Shown: in pieces, positions 1-8,824 of the stretch
Layout: every line of letters starts with the position of its first letter
Numbering within the stretch: position 1 is the stretch's first letter
Source: Megalonaias nervosa
Lineage: Eukaryota > Mollusca > Bivalvia > Unionida > Unionidae
Length of the DNA stretch: 64,000 nt
Reading direction: 5' to 3'
Assembly: GCA_016617855.1 (NCBI GenBank)
Contig: JAECUM010003195.1
Span: 1-64,000 of the forward strand
Notes under the pieces: generated by a model
What the model saw: the letters and a program-made list of their open reading frames with translations, nothing else
Database searches by the model: none
Told to the model about the DNA's origin: nothing
Position numbers and translations under genes: made by a program

Positions 1-19
1 AAAACGTATATCCGTAGTC

Positions 20-92
20 GAGTTCGTTAGCTCAATGTTAAAGTTGCTGGAAACTTTAATACTGATGTTTGCGGTTCGACCCCAGATCTCGC
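20..92 (+). tRNA. tRNA-like sequence (probably pseudo)
   Basis: A box A-like string (TTAGCTCAATG, 27-37) is followed at normal tRNA spacing by a box B-like string (GCGGTTCGACCCC, 71-83). The anticodon and T stems pair poorly, so a working tRNA is unlikely. It may be a tRNA-derived SINE head or a decayed tRNA. Similar tRNA-like strings lie next to the two inverted termini at about 8.37 and 27.34 kb. Confidence 0.3.
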
Positions 93-156
93 CGAGATGG
101 GTTCGGGTCCCCGGGTCGCCCACGTCTTTTAATAAGTGGGGGGAGGCATCCCCTGA

Positions 157-241
157 GATTTCGATAAACCACCACGTATCTCGTGGTCGGATTCCATTTT
201 GGAATTCTACCCCGGGGTTTCGTTGGGGTTTTATCGAAATC
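157..241. other. Cloverleaf-forming inverted-repeat segment
   Basis: A perfect 12-bp outer stem (157-168 with 230-241) encloses three hairpins in a row: 171-176/182-187, 189-195/201-207 (one G-T pair) and 209-213/225-229. A further GGGG/CCCC hairpin lies just outside, around 140-153. Nothing in the segment looks coding. It could be a structured RNA, a mobile-element end or a chance fold. The pairing is direct observation; no function is claimed. Confidence 0.4.
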
Positions 242-242
242 G

Positions 243-641
243 CAATGCCTAGACAGCCTTCTGAATTGCTAATATTTCGCTTTCGTCAATTAGAAATTCG
301 CCGGGAGGTGTGTCTATGCAAATTTGCCCCCCCACTAAAATAATCAGTAGCATGCCTTGAGCTCTCTGCCCCATGGAAGAACCCCAAATAAACATCCAGA
401 AAGGGTGTTAGCCAAAAGAAACAGAACATGGGCGTGCCGCATAATACGTCATAAGAGAGACGACAATGTAAGGACCCCATGAAAGTCACACAGGCTATCG
501 AGGGGCCCCATTGAAGGGTAACCGCTAGGATCTACTGATTATTTTTGATAAATTAAAATACAGACAGACATGCATACATACAGACATACATAGAAAGGGG
601 AAATAATTCTCTAGCAGAGGAGGAGCAGAGTTAATCACAGA
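243..641. other. Non-coding stretch left of element A
   Basis: No gene is recognised. 560-595 is an imperfect CAGA/CATA microsatellite, and the ATPase stop of element A follows at 642. The left edge of recognisable Polinton sequence therefore lies between about 600 and 640. Confidence 0.4.
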
Positions 642-1313
642 TTAACCAAAGATTTTATCCAGACCTATACGATATCTGGATCTTGGATCGTGTAGATTTA
701 TTGTAATAAATCCAAACGGAACAGCTTGTGCTTGAGCAAAAAAGTTTCTGAACTTAATCATGTCCATGTCCCCTGAACACCAAGTATAATAAATATTCTG
801 TAGAGTATAATTATCTACTCCATTAAACACAACCAAAATATTGCAGTAATCTCTGATCACTTTAGGTATCTGTGTATATCGTTGTGTAACATAAATCACG
901 TCAGTATTTTTGTGACGACCTCGAGAAAATATTCTAGCTGGATTTGTTTGTCTGTCCAACATAACGTCATCGTACACCACTAAATTATTAATAAATCCAT
1001 CTAGGTCATCTACAGATGGAGCCTCATCAATATCGGTAATAAAGTCAACAACATCGTTTTCGTCTTCATTCAGCAATTTTGCATTTTCATTAAAATCTTT
1101 AAGTACTTTGTAACAGTGTTGATCATCTACGGATGGTGCTACTAAATACAATTTACTCCATTTTAACCATCGCATTATTAAATTTAATAATAGTTGTGTT
1201 TTACCCGATCCAGATGGACCTATTATAATCATTCTTATCGAATTTGGTAATGCTGGATGATGTTTCACTGGCTCCTGTTTTCGTGTCGCCGAAAAATCAA
1301 TTATTGTATCCAT
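642..1313 (-). CDS. Genome-packaging ATPase (FtsK/HerA, A32-like), element A
   Basis: Intact 223-residue ORF. Walker A is GPSGSGKT at residues 32-39 and Walker B is LVVYDD at 111-116. A later RGRHKNTDVIYVTQRY segment matches the arginine/sensor region of Polinton and NCLDV packaging ATPases. In this family the enzyme pumps viral DNA into preformed capsids. It is one of the few long genes here with no break. In elements B and C the ATPase lies directly upstream of the coiled-coil gene on the same strand; here that neighbour is 15 kb away (14687-16222), which is evidence of rearrangement. The start codon sits in ATTAATAATATG. Divergent from the Zn-ribbon/PLA2 gene, 12 bp apart. Confidence 0.88.
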   Translation of the reverse strand: MDTIIDFSATRKQEPVKHHPALPNSIRMIIIGPSGSGKTQLLLNLIMRWLKWSKLYLVAPSVDDQHCYKVLKDFNENAKLLNEDENDVVDFITDIDEAPSVDDLDGFINNLVVYDDVMLDRQTNPARIFSRGRHKNTDVIYVTQRYTQIPKVIRDYCNILVVFNGVDNYTLQNIYYTWCSGDMDMIKFRNFFAQAQAVPFGFITINLHDPRSRYRIGLDKIFG

Positions 1314-1325
1314 ATTATTAATAAC

Positions 1326-1841
1326 ATGAGTCTATATTGTGTTCGATGTAGATTATCTACACCCACTACTGGACTGACAACAATAATAACAAAAAGTAAA
1401 CGACGTGCATTAACAGGTAAATGTGTAAAATGCGGCACGAAAAAATATAAATTTATCTCCATGTCTGATTCAGGGACAAAGACAGGTGGAGATATAGCCG
1501 CTTTATTAGGAAAATTACCAGGAACTCCGTGGGCTAAATATGCCGGTGCGAAACACTTACCAGGATATAATTATTGTGGTCCTGGAACCCGACTTGACAT
1601 CCGACTTGATGATCAAGATCAACCAAGACCAGGAGAGTATCCAGTAAATTAGATTGATCAAGCGTGTCATGTTCATGATGTTGCGTATAAAAGTAAAGAT
1701 TTACAACAAAGGCATCTCGCAGATGTAAAATTGATTCATGCATTAAATTCTATACCTAATAAATCTGTCAGAGATAAATTAGCTACTTTTCTAGTAAAAT
1801 CTGCTATGAAAGGTAAAATAATGCTAGAGGCTGGTAATTAA
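1326..1841 (+). pseudogene. Zn-ribbon plus phospholipase A2-like protein, element A, one internal stop
   Basis: Residues 1-45 hold two CxxC knuckles (CVRC and CVKC), a small zinc ribbon that precedes the PLA2 domain in related viral elements. A PLA2-like domain follows, with the calcium-loop string LPGYNYCGPGT and then the catalytic His-Asp pair in ACHVHDVAY. A TAG at 1650-1652 lies between these two motifs; the frame then stays open to TAA at 1839. In parvovirus VP1 and Polintons such domains are thought to help the particle cross membranes. The first in-frame Met after the ATPase divergence (1326) is chosen as the start. Either the gene is dead by one nonsense change or the stop is read through; the first is more likely. 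Confidence 0.72.
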
Positions 1842-1857
1842 TTATATAAATATTATA

Positions 1858-2836
1858 ATGGAATCCATTTATTATAGCCCAAGAGGATATTGGAGAGGTA
1901 AATCAGCTATTACTAAATTATCTGAAGCAGCAAAAGTTTCACGTTCTGTTGCTGCAGCGTGGTTAGCACGACAGGCAATATGGCAAATTTATCTACCACC
2001 ACCTAAAAAATTCAATATGCACATTTTGATGTCAGCGTCCCTAATGAGGTTCATCAAGCAGATATTTTATTTTTACCACACGATACCATTAAAATTGGTA
2101 AACGTCAGTCACGCACATACAAATACGCATTAACTGTCGTTGATGTTGCAAGTAGATATAAAGATGCTGAACCATTATCAACAAAGACAGCGTTTGAAGT
2201 TGCATCTGCATTTGAACGAATTTATCATCGAGGACCTTTGCGATGGCCACAATTATTACAGGTTGATCCGGGCAAAGAATTTCTTGGTGCAGTATTATTG
2301 TTGATGAAGAAATATAACGTTAAAATCAGACGAGGACATACTGAAATTCATCGTGATCAGGCAATTGTTGAACGATTTAATCGAACACTTGCTGAGCGGT
2401 TATTTGGATACCAATACGAAAAGAGATATCTACTGACTTTAAATCCGGTGAGCGATCTCGTGAATGGGTTGCAAGGTTACCAAATGTGATAGCTGCATTA
2501 AATAACGAAATTACTCGTTCAACTTCCATGAAACCTTCTATTGCGATCACAAAAAAATATATACCCCGTAGCGATGACAGACAACAACCTCAACCAGTAT
2601 TAGGTAATGTAACTGTAAGATATTTATATGAACCTGGCGAACTTGAAGGTGGTAAAAAAAGAGCAACTGATCCTATATGGAGCGTGACTACACATACAAT
2701 TTCTAGTGTAGTTAGATCCACTGGTAGACCTCCAATATACAGACTAGATTCTACCGCCCCTCAACGTGGATTTGTACGTGAACAATTACAGGTAATTCCT
2801 AAAGACACACAATTACCACCACATACAATTACATAA
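1858..2836 (+). pseudogene. Retroviral-type DDE integrase, element A, frameshifted
   Basis: Three reading frames carry one rve-family integrase. The N-terminal part opens at ATG 1858 (TATAATGG context) with an HTH-like region. The core frame continues from about 2025 to 2470, and the C-terminal part is at 2486-2836. Catalytic acidic residues are visible: Asp in VVDVASRY, Asp at 2265 (VDPGKEF) and Glu at 2370 (IVERFNRT), the last two 35 codons apart as in the DD35E family. Two frameshifts (about 2010-2030 and 2420-2480) break it. The C-terminus lacks the chromodomain seen in the integrases of B and C. Its 3' end overlaps the replicase tail on the other strand by about 75 bp. Known role: insertion of the linear element with 6-bp target duplication. 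Confidence 0.82.
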
Positions 2837-5800
2837 CCAGCGCCCCGACGTCGATTACATTCAAGACAGGTCAGCATCACATTATCACGTGTATGACCAA
2901 GATCACTATTAATTCTGTCTGCGGTAAATTGTCTTGGATTATTATTCGAATATTGCCACAACATATTACAGTTACAACTTGCACAATTATTATTCTGTTG
3001 TGTTTTTAGTTTTATAATAAATTCAACATCAATATCAAAGTCACGCTTATTTTTTTTATCACACTGCTTATAACCAGATAGTGTTTTTCTTATTACGTCA
3101 TTGCTAACAGTCTGATCATTATTTTCTATGAAATTAATAATAACCCTATGTAGTTGAGATATTCTTCTGACTCTAGAAACTGCAAGATAGACTAAATTCG
3201 ACCATTCGATCCGATCATCTATAATCCAGATATTTGTATCAGAAATAGTTAACCCTTGTGAAGAGTGAATAGTTATAGCATATCCTAATGTCCACGGTGA
3301 TTTATTCATATTCAGCGCATTCTCAACGACATTAATATCGACTAAAACAATATCATTCAAGACAAGATTTTGTACTCGGACATTTTCAGTGTCTCCACCA
3401 GGAATTTCAACATCAATATTCTGTCGTCGAACATCTGCTGGGCGATAACACAAAGGTACAGGTAGATCTTAAAACTTTTCTTTATGTAACAGAAATAATT
3501 TATCCTGTAGTTCATCACGAACTATCTTTCTACTTGCAACTATTAAATCAGCAGGATTCCATAAATTTAGAAAATCATTCATAGAAGTCTCTGGAATTAC
3601 TCCTCGCATTATTTCACATTGTACTTTGTCTGGTTGTAGTCTGATTAACCTTTTAAATTCCTTCAGCGGTTCATCAATAGCTCTATGATCATCATTTATT
3701 TCCTCGTAATAATCTACGTTATTCTTCAGCCATTCATGTGGAGACTGTCCAATAAAAGGTGGTGGTTGACCATGATCACCACACATTATTATAGCAGTAT
3801 TTTTCGTCAATAACCATTCAAGAAATGTTTTTAATATTTCTAACGACACCGTGCATATCTCGTCCATATAATATATTTAGGTATATATTTTTCACCCATT
3901 CTCTCAGGAGTCCATGTGTCTCCACACCATCTAAAGAAACTATGATAAGTACACGATTTTACTCCTCGCTCTTTTATCTCTCTGGCGAGTTTATGTGTCG
4001 GTGTCAAAACAATTATATCTGAATTATTATTCATGAATAATTTAATCACGCGCGTTGTTTTACCTGACTCTCCACACCCATTAAGATAAACGGTTTTATG
4101 TCTAGATACAGGATCGTATACAGATGGTGCTGATGACTTTGATATTTGAATATTATTTTTGTGATATATTTCCTTAATTTCAACGTCGGCAGATTCAGAA
4201 TAACTAAGTATATTTTCTTGTTTTATTCTCCATGAGCCCCATTCACCATTACCAAGTAGCGGTTTTAATAAATCTGTATATTTTTTATTTATATAAAACG
4301 AATCCGTGGCGACTCTGACAGCATCACGAGAAAATCTATTTATCATAGACAGTAGATTTATAGAAGCATATGCCAACATAGATGATCTTAAATGAGTAAA
4401 CTGCGGTGAGTCACCATCAAGATAACTCACAATTGTACCTAGTTTGGTTCCGTCTGACAAATAAACATTACTCCGATTTATAAATGTATTTTTTTCTGTT
4501 GTATCAGCATCGTCCATAATCAATCTTGTACAGTGTCTTTTATGATCATAGGCTCCTCCTTGAGTAAATTTACCAATTATCTTTCTACCAAGATCTTTTG
4601 CAAGTTTTTCATCGTGCTCGTCTCTGCATTTACGTATATTATTAGTAATTTTAATAATGTCATCTTCATTAAGATTAGGTAATTCTTTTCTGGCATCATC
4701 AATATTAAATCTATTTGGTTCTGGTAACCAAACTTGTTTCTGTGGACTATATGATATAATCGCCTCACTCACCTTCAATAATGTTAAAATTCCAACATCA
4801 AGTATATATCGCAATAGTACTATTGGAACCCAACATTTTTTCTGAAAAATGTCTTCCAAACCAAGCATAAGTAATCGGATGGAGATTTTCTGCAAACTCG
4901 AATGATTCTACATGAGCAAATCCGGTTAAATCAAAATCTGGTAAATGTCCGTTTATTGCAACCCTGGTCATCTAGTGTGATGGATGTCCGAATCTCTTAA
5001 AGTATTCAGAACATTCTCCGTATCCAAGAAAACTTCCAGGATAACACGCTACCATATCAACAGATATAACGTCATAATACTTATATTTAGTATTCCATAA
5101 TCCTCCGTGTCCATATTCTACGCAGCTTTTATGAATGTCTTCAAGAAATTCCGATCGTGTTGGTTTCCATAAATTTTTCTCCTTTAGCGAAATGAGCCGC
5201 TACGGATGGAACTGTAAAACAATTATTTAATAATAGTCTAACTTTGACATCGTCTGAAGTATATTTTAGCGCAAGATGTTCCATTTCTACATCAAGAGAT
5301 TCTGTACGGTAAATATCACCATTAGGCCGTACAAATTGATCGTAATGATCATATTCTGAACTTTGAAATAACCAAACGGACACAGGATCACTTTTGCTAA
5401 TATTTTTGATAAAACCAAATATATGACCATCATAAAATTTAACCGCTCTATCTCGTGGAAATATTGTTACTGCTGAGGTCCATGCGTGCGAATTATGATC
5501 AATAATATATATTGGAGCTCCTCTTGATTCATATTTTGGTTTATATAAAATCTCTCCGGTTAACGTTTTTACCGTTATTGGGAATTTTAATTTCTTTTCT
5601 AGATCAGCAACATCTTTAATAGATGCTCCAGTATCTTTAACTGATTCTGCCCACGTATTTATTTTTTTACGCCTTAAATCTGTTAAACCATTACCACGTA
5701 TCGCGTTTGTAAAATGTTCTGTAACTCGTTCAGCTACACAGTTTATTCTTGACTCTGACAGTTTCATAGGCTTTAGATCCCCGACGTCAGGTTTATTATT

Positions 5801-6265
5801 AAGCGGATATATTGCATATACAACTGCAGTCACAGGGTAGCCCCGTTCATAATATGGCTTATCAATACCAGTCAGTATTCCGGGTTTAGATTTATTATTT
5901 AAGAGAACAATATTATTTCCTGACTGTATGCCTACTGGATCGCGCTTGTCACGAATAATCCAAATATCTTCTTCTGTATTTACAATAAATTTTATTAAAA
6001 TAAAATATTTTTGATCATCAATGTGATTAATAATTACTTTTCCTCGTTCATCATTCATCATATTAGTAACATTTCCAACTCTGAATGTTGACCATACATG
6101 AACAGCGCCATCGTCACGAAATTCCTTCTTGGCTTCACGAATACGTTCGGTTATATCCTCATTTGTTAAAGCTAGATCTTGCATCAAAGTACTATATTTA
6201 TATTCTGATAGTCTGTCAAGATCAAATCTGGATATCTGAGGTTCAATTGCCGATAATTCCTCCAT
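2761..6265 (-). pseudogene. Family B DNA polymerase - SF1 helicase - HNH multidomain replicase, element A, broken
   Basis: About 1,165 codons in one direction. 5141-6265 is an N-terminal region of unknown fold with an IDHNSHAW string. Near 5050 there is a polymerase motif A-like VDMVACYP. 3840-4895 carries the palm (motif C-like RVATDSFY, about 4300), then a Walker A (GCGESGKTTR, about 4075) and APTHKLA-type helicase motif. 3469-3867 has helicase motifs II/III (MCGDHGQPPP). 2761-3453 has UvrD/Pif1-like motifs (HSSQGLT, AVSRV) followed by an HNH nuclease (CASC, ADRINSDLGHTRDN, CLEC). Breaks: frame changes near 5175 and 3870 and in-frame stops near 4972 and 3469. Polinton PolB is normally not fused to a helicase, and copies B, C and D carry an ordinary PolB. 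Motif assignments are by eye; one gene versus adjacent genes cannot be fully settled. Confidence 0.75.
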
Positions 6266-6309
6266 ATAATTAAGACAAGTATTTAAATTAAAATTTTAGT
6301 ATATATATA

Positions 6310-6705
6310 ATGACTGAAACAAAAAACAAATGTGCTTGGCTCAGAATTGGATATACTTCTCATTGTAATAAATCGTGTGTGAACAAATACTGCTACTACC
6401 ATATGCAAAATATCAAAAATGGAAGTACAGGACCAATACCATGTATTCAGTGTGGTGTTGGAGTCAGAGGAAAAACTCCACTGTGTCTAAAATGTGGCGG
6501 AAAAAAATATAGAGAATTAAAACGATATTATGACAAAAAAAATAATACATCGCCAGGTAAATCTCCTATACAAACCGTAGAAGATTATTTGGCCAGATTT
6601 CAAAACAATGATTTAGACAAATATTATTATATATATAAATGGAGCAAAACGAATTTGTATCACATCCAGTATATACAAATTATGAATCATCCCGAGATGG
6701 TGTGA
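6310..6705 (+). CDS. Cysteine-rich zinc-binding protein, element A
   Basis: 131 residues with a Cys/His-rich N-terminal half: C8, C19, C23, C27 and CYYH, then paired knuckles CIQC and CLKC near residues 55-75. These could bind two or three zinc ions. The rest is basic and low in recognisable motifs. Its start lies in TATATATAATG and it diverges from the replicase gene, so the pair probably shares a 45-bp promoter region. The last 22 codons overlap the start of the HNH gene in another frame; the true C-terminus may have been altered by insertion of that gene. No function is known; DNA binding or transcription control is a guess. Confidence 0.6.
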   Translation: MTETKNKCAWLRIGYTSHCNKSCVNKYCYYHMQNIKNGSTGPIPCIQCGVGVRGKTPLCLKCGGKKYRELKRYYDKKNNTSPGKSPIQTVEDYLARFQNNDLDKYYYIYKWSKTNLYHIQYIQIMNHPEMV

Positions 6706-7139
6706 TCAGACACTGCAGATTAAAGAAACCAGTAGGTAATGTTGATAATAGAGGTTATTTTAGATTTAATGTTGCTAGAGGAAAAAGATACTTATCACAT
6801 ATATTCATATTCGAATGTCATTTTGGGGTCATTAAAGATGGACTTGTAATTGATCACATTGATGGAAATCCCAAAAATAATCGGCTATCTAACCTGCAGG
6901 CTATTACACCTAGTCAGAATGCTGCACGTGGAAATACTGGAAAATGTAGAGTATTTAAAAAGAGATCTATTAAATCCATAAATATACAGACAGGCCAAGA
7001 AATAACTTTTGAATCAATTAATGCGGCTGCAAAACATTTTAGCATACATCCACAATCAGTAAAACGTGTTGCAGATAATATTATCAGATCTGCATATTCA
7101 TTCAAATACGATCAGCTGATAATATTTGAATATATCTAA
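6639..7139 (+). CDS. HNH homing-type endonuclease (NUMOD4-HNH-NUMOD1), element A
   Basis: 166 residues, intact. The start has a NUMOD4-like string (FVSHPVYTNYESSRDG). The HNH core reads VIDHIDGNPKNNRLSNL (about residues 70-90), and the C-terminal part (INIQTGQEITFESINAAAKH) fits the NUMOD1 DNA-binding repeat of phage and intron-encoded endonucleases. The start codon lies in TATATAAATGG. Elements B and C carry longer HNH proteins of the same type. Such genes are usually selfish passengers that cut at a specific site; a role in element biology is possible but not shown. Confidence 0.82.
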   Translation: MEQNEFVSHPVYTNYESSRDGVIRHCRLKKPVGNVDNRGYFRFNVARGKRYLSHIFIFECHFGVIKDGLVIDHIDGNPKNNRLSNLQAITPSQNAARGNTGKCRVFKKRSIKSINIQTGQEITFESINAAAKHFSIHPQSVKRVADNIIRSAYSFKYDQLIIFEYI

Positions 7140-7178
7140 CTCTGTACTCTTAATAAATAAATTGTATACAGTTCGACT

Positions 7179-7592
7179 CTATATTTTACCATGGGTACCT
7201 TCACCGTCGCTGCTCTCAGTGTCACTTTCATTTTTGACAGAATCAAATAACATAATTTTTCTTAATTGCATTACACGATTATCCACGATCTTCTTTTTCT
7301 CGTATTCACGAGATAGTTCGGATCTAATATTTTCGATCGAACGTGCAAGAGGCGCAAATAGCTTTACTTGTTTTTCATTTACCACCGCCAAGGATTCAAG
7401 CATAGACTGATAAATTGATTTTACAAATTTATAATTGGATGGTAATGTGTACTTATTGTCAATTTTTCTTTGTTTTAATATTTCATAATCGCATAATATT
7501 TTTTCAGGATCGAGATTATCAGATAGATTTATTCCGTTATGTTTTAATTTTCTAATAGCAGAAATAATATCATTAACGTTTTCGTAGTTCAT
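7179..7592 (-). CDS. Small hypothetical protein next to terminal repeat, element A
   Basis: 137 residues, no family recognised. Mostly helical and charged, with a likely coiled coil in the middle (residues 60-110, including IENIRSELSREYEKKK) and an acidic tail. The start codon is embedded in TTATTATATAATG. It begins only about 23 bp from the outer edge of the repeat block at 7615, so it would be the last gene before an element end. Convergent with the HNH gene. Confidence 0.5.
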   Translation of the reverse strand: MNYENVNDIISAIRKLKHNGINLSDNLDPEKILCDYEILKQRKIDNKYTLPSNYKFVKSIYQSMLESLAVVNEKQVKLFAPLARSIENIRSELSREYEKKKIVDNRVMQLRKIMLFDSVKNESDTESSDGEGTHGKI

Positions 7593-7879
7593 TATATAAT
7601 AAATATTTCTTTAAAATAAAAAATATTTACAAAACATATAATCACAACACAACCCCATATGAGCTCCTAGATTGCCAAACAACATTCTAGCAAGCTCAGG
7701 GGCATTTGAAATATCCCCATGTGAACTCCTAGGTTGTCAAACAACATCCTAGAAAGCTCAGAGGATATTCGAAATTAGACGAAACACATTTATACAGACT
7801 CAACCCCCATATGAACTCCTAGGTTGTCAAACAACATCCTAGAAAGTTCAGAGGGTGATCCGTAATTTTTATTGACGAC

Positions 7880-8100
7880 ACAAACACAACACATAAACTT
7901 ATCCTAATGGACGGCACAAACACATAAACTTATCCTAAACTTATCCTAAACTTATCCTAATGGACGGCACAAACACATAAACTTATCCTAAACTTATCCT
8001 AAACTTATCCTAATGGACGGCACAAACACATAAACTTATCCTAAATTTATCCTAAACTTATCCTAATGGACGGCACAAACACATAAACTTATCCTAATGA
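7880..8100. repeat. Minisatellite inside the terminal repeat
   Basis: Repeats of ACTTATCCTAA joined in groups of one to three and separated by TGGACGGCACAAACACAT, giving higher-order units of about 60 bp. The inverted terminus at 27560-27680 carries fewer and more diverged units, so copy number changes independently in the two termini. Confidence 0.8.
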
Positions 8101-8175
8101 TATATGATTGTATGGTTATGAAATATATATAAATGGTGATGACGGGGGAATCTTGTCTACGTCCAACAGATTTTG

Positions 8176-8249
8176 TACACTCTCCCCCCATACAAAACCC
8201 CGGGAGTGTAAAAGGTACACCCCTCAAGGGTGTATGATAGGAGAGTGTA
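8176..8249. other. Structured element at the inner end of the left terminal repeat
   Basis: A 10-bp outer stem (TACACTCTCC 8176-8185 with GGAGAGTGTA 8240-8249) encloses a 7-bp hairpin (TACACCC 8216-8222 with GGGTGTA 8228-8234). The inverted copy at 27452-27526 keeps the same outer stem although the sequence between the arms differs. Conserved pairing suggests a DNA or RNA structure used by the element. Confidence 0.5.
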
Positions 8250-8333
8250 TTTTGTCTGTTGTGGATATCGAGGAAATTCTCCGGGTTTCCCCAATTAAAT
8301 AGCATCAGTCGCCAAATGCAAGATAATATCTTT

Positions 8334-8413
8334 AGCATTTTTGGAGACTCGAACACACGAGAGTCTGCACAACTTCGATCTACGTCCAACCGTCTTACCA
8401 CTTCGGCCATCGT
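8334..8413 (-). tRNA. tRNA-like sequence (probably pseudo)
   Basis: On the minus strand a box A-like TGGCCGAAGTGGT is followed by a variable region and a box B-like GTGTTCGAGTCT, as in a serine/leucine-type tRNA with a long variable arm. The anticodon loop lacks the expected U33 and the acceptor stem does not pair well. It lies just inside the left terminal repeat; another tRNA-like string lies just inside the right one. Confidence 0.3.
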
Positions 8414-8419
8414 TCTCTT

Positions 8420-8824
8420 ATCAATAATACAGTTGAATTTAAGTATATATATATAATATTTGCGCTGTCTCACAGAACTTGTATTACTAATAGAATGTAG
8501 AACTGTACTTCAGTTTTTCAAAATTCATAAAATAATTTGCACGTATTAGTTATAGTTCGTTAAGGTAACAGACAGACGGACTAATACGCTATGCACGTAT
8601 ATACAACTGGGTTTGTACAGGTAACGACGTAGTAGTAAGGGAAATAATCGTTTAATTTACTCCGCAGAGAGAGATAGCCGAGTTATCTCGCTTTATTATA
8701 TATACAATTACTTTAATCATAGAAATTGATTATTATTCATGTATTTACTCATCAGATTATTTTTTTGCCCCTGATTATTTAATCGGACGTTCTACGAGCG
8801 TATATACAAATTAATATTAAGAGA
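8420..8824. other. Non-coding stretch inside the left terminus
   Basis: AT-rich sequence with no open frame of note. A short inverted repeat (GAGATAG...CGAGTTATCTC) lies near 8670-8694. No gene, tRNA or repeat is recognised. Confidence 0.35.

Larger units (their letters stand above)
7615..8290. repeat. Terminal inverted repeat (family 1), copy facing right
   Basis: From outside to inside the block holds ATTTACAAAACATATAATC, then three copies of a unit of about 50-70 bp (CCCCATATGAACTCCTAGG...), then a minisatellite of ACTTATCCTAA units, then a structured element. The same parts in the same order are found inverted at 27420-28077, with many runs of near identity. Its inner side faces right, so by orientation it is the left terminus of whatever lies to the right. 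No 6-bp target duplication is visible at the outer edges. Confidence 0.82.

Noticed and set aside
35..343. ORF of 102 codons at the left edge
   Set aside because: Runs through the tRNA-like string and the cloverleaf segment, and shows no protein motif; treated as chance.
1650..1652. Selenocysteine or read-through at the internal stop of the A PLA2-like gene
   Set aside because: The codon is TAG, no selenocysteine signal is visible, and neighbouring genes also carry random stops; nonsense mutation is simpler.
2761..3453. HNH part of the A replicase as a separate homing endonuclease gene
   Set aside because: It continues in the same frame directly after helicase motifs without a start codon or promoter-like sequence, so fusion is favoured, though not proven.
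7880..8100. CRISPR-like array in the left terminus
   Set aside because: Short repeats are separated by copies of the same spacer and are matched by the inverted terminus; it is a minisatellite, with no cas genes.
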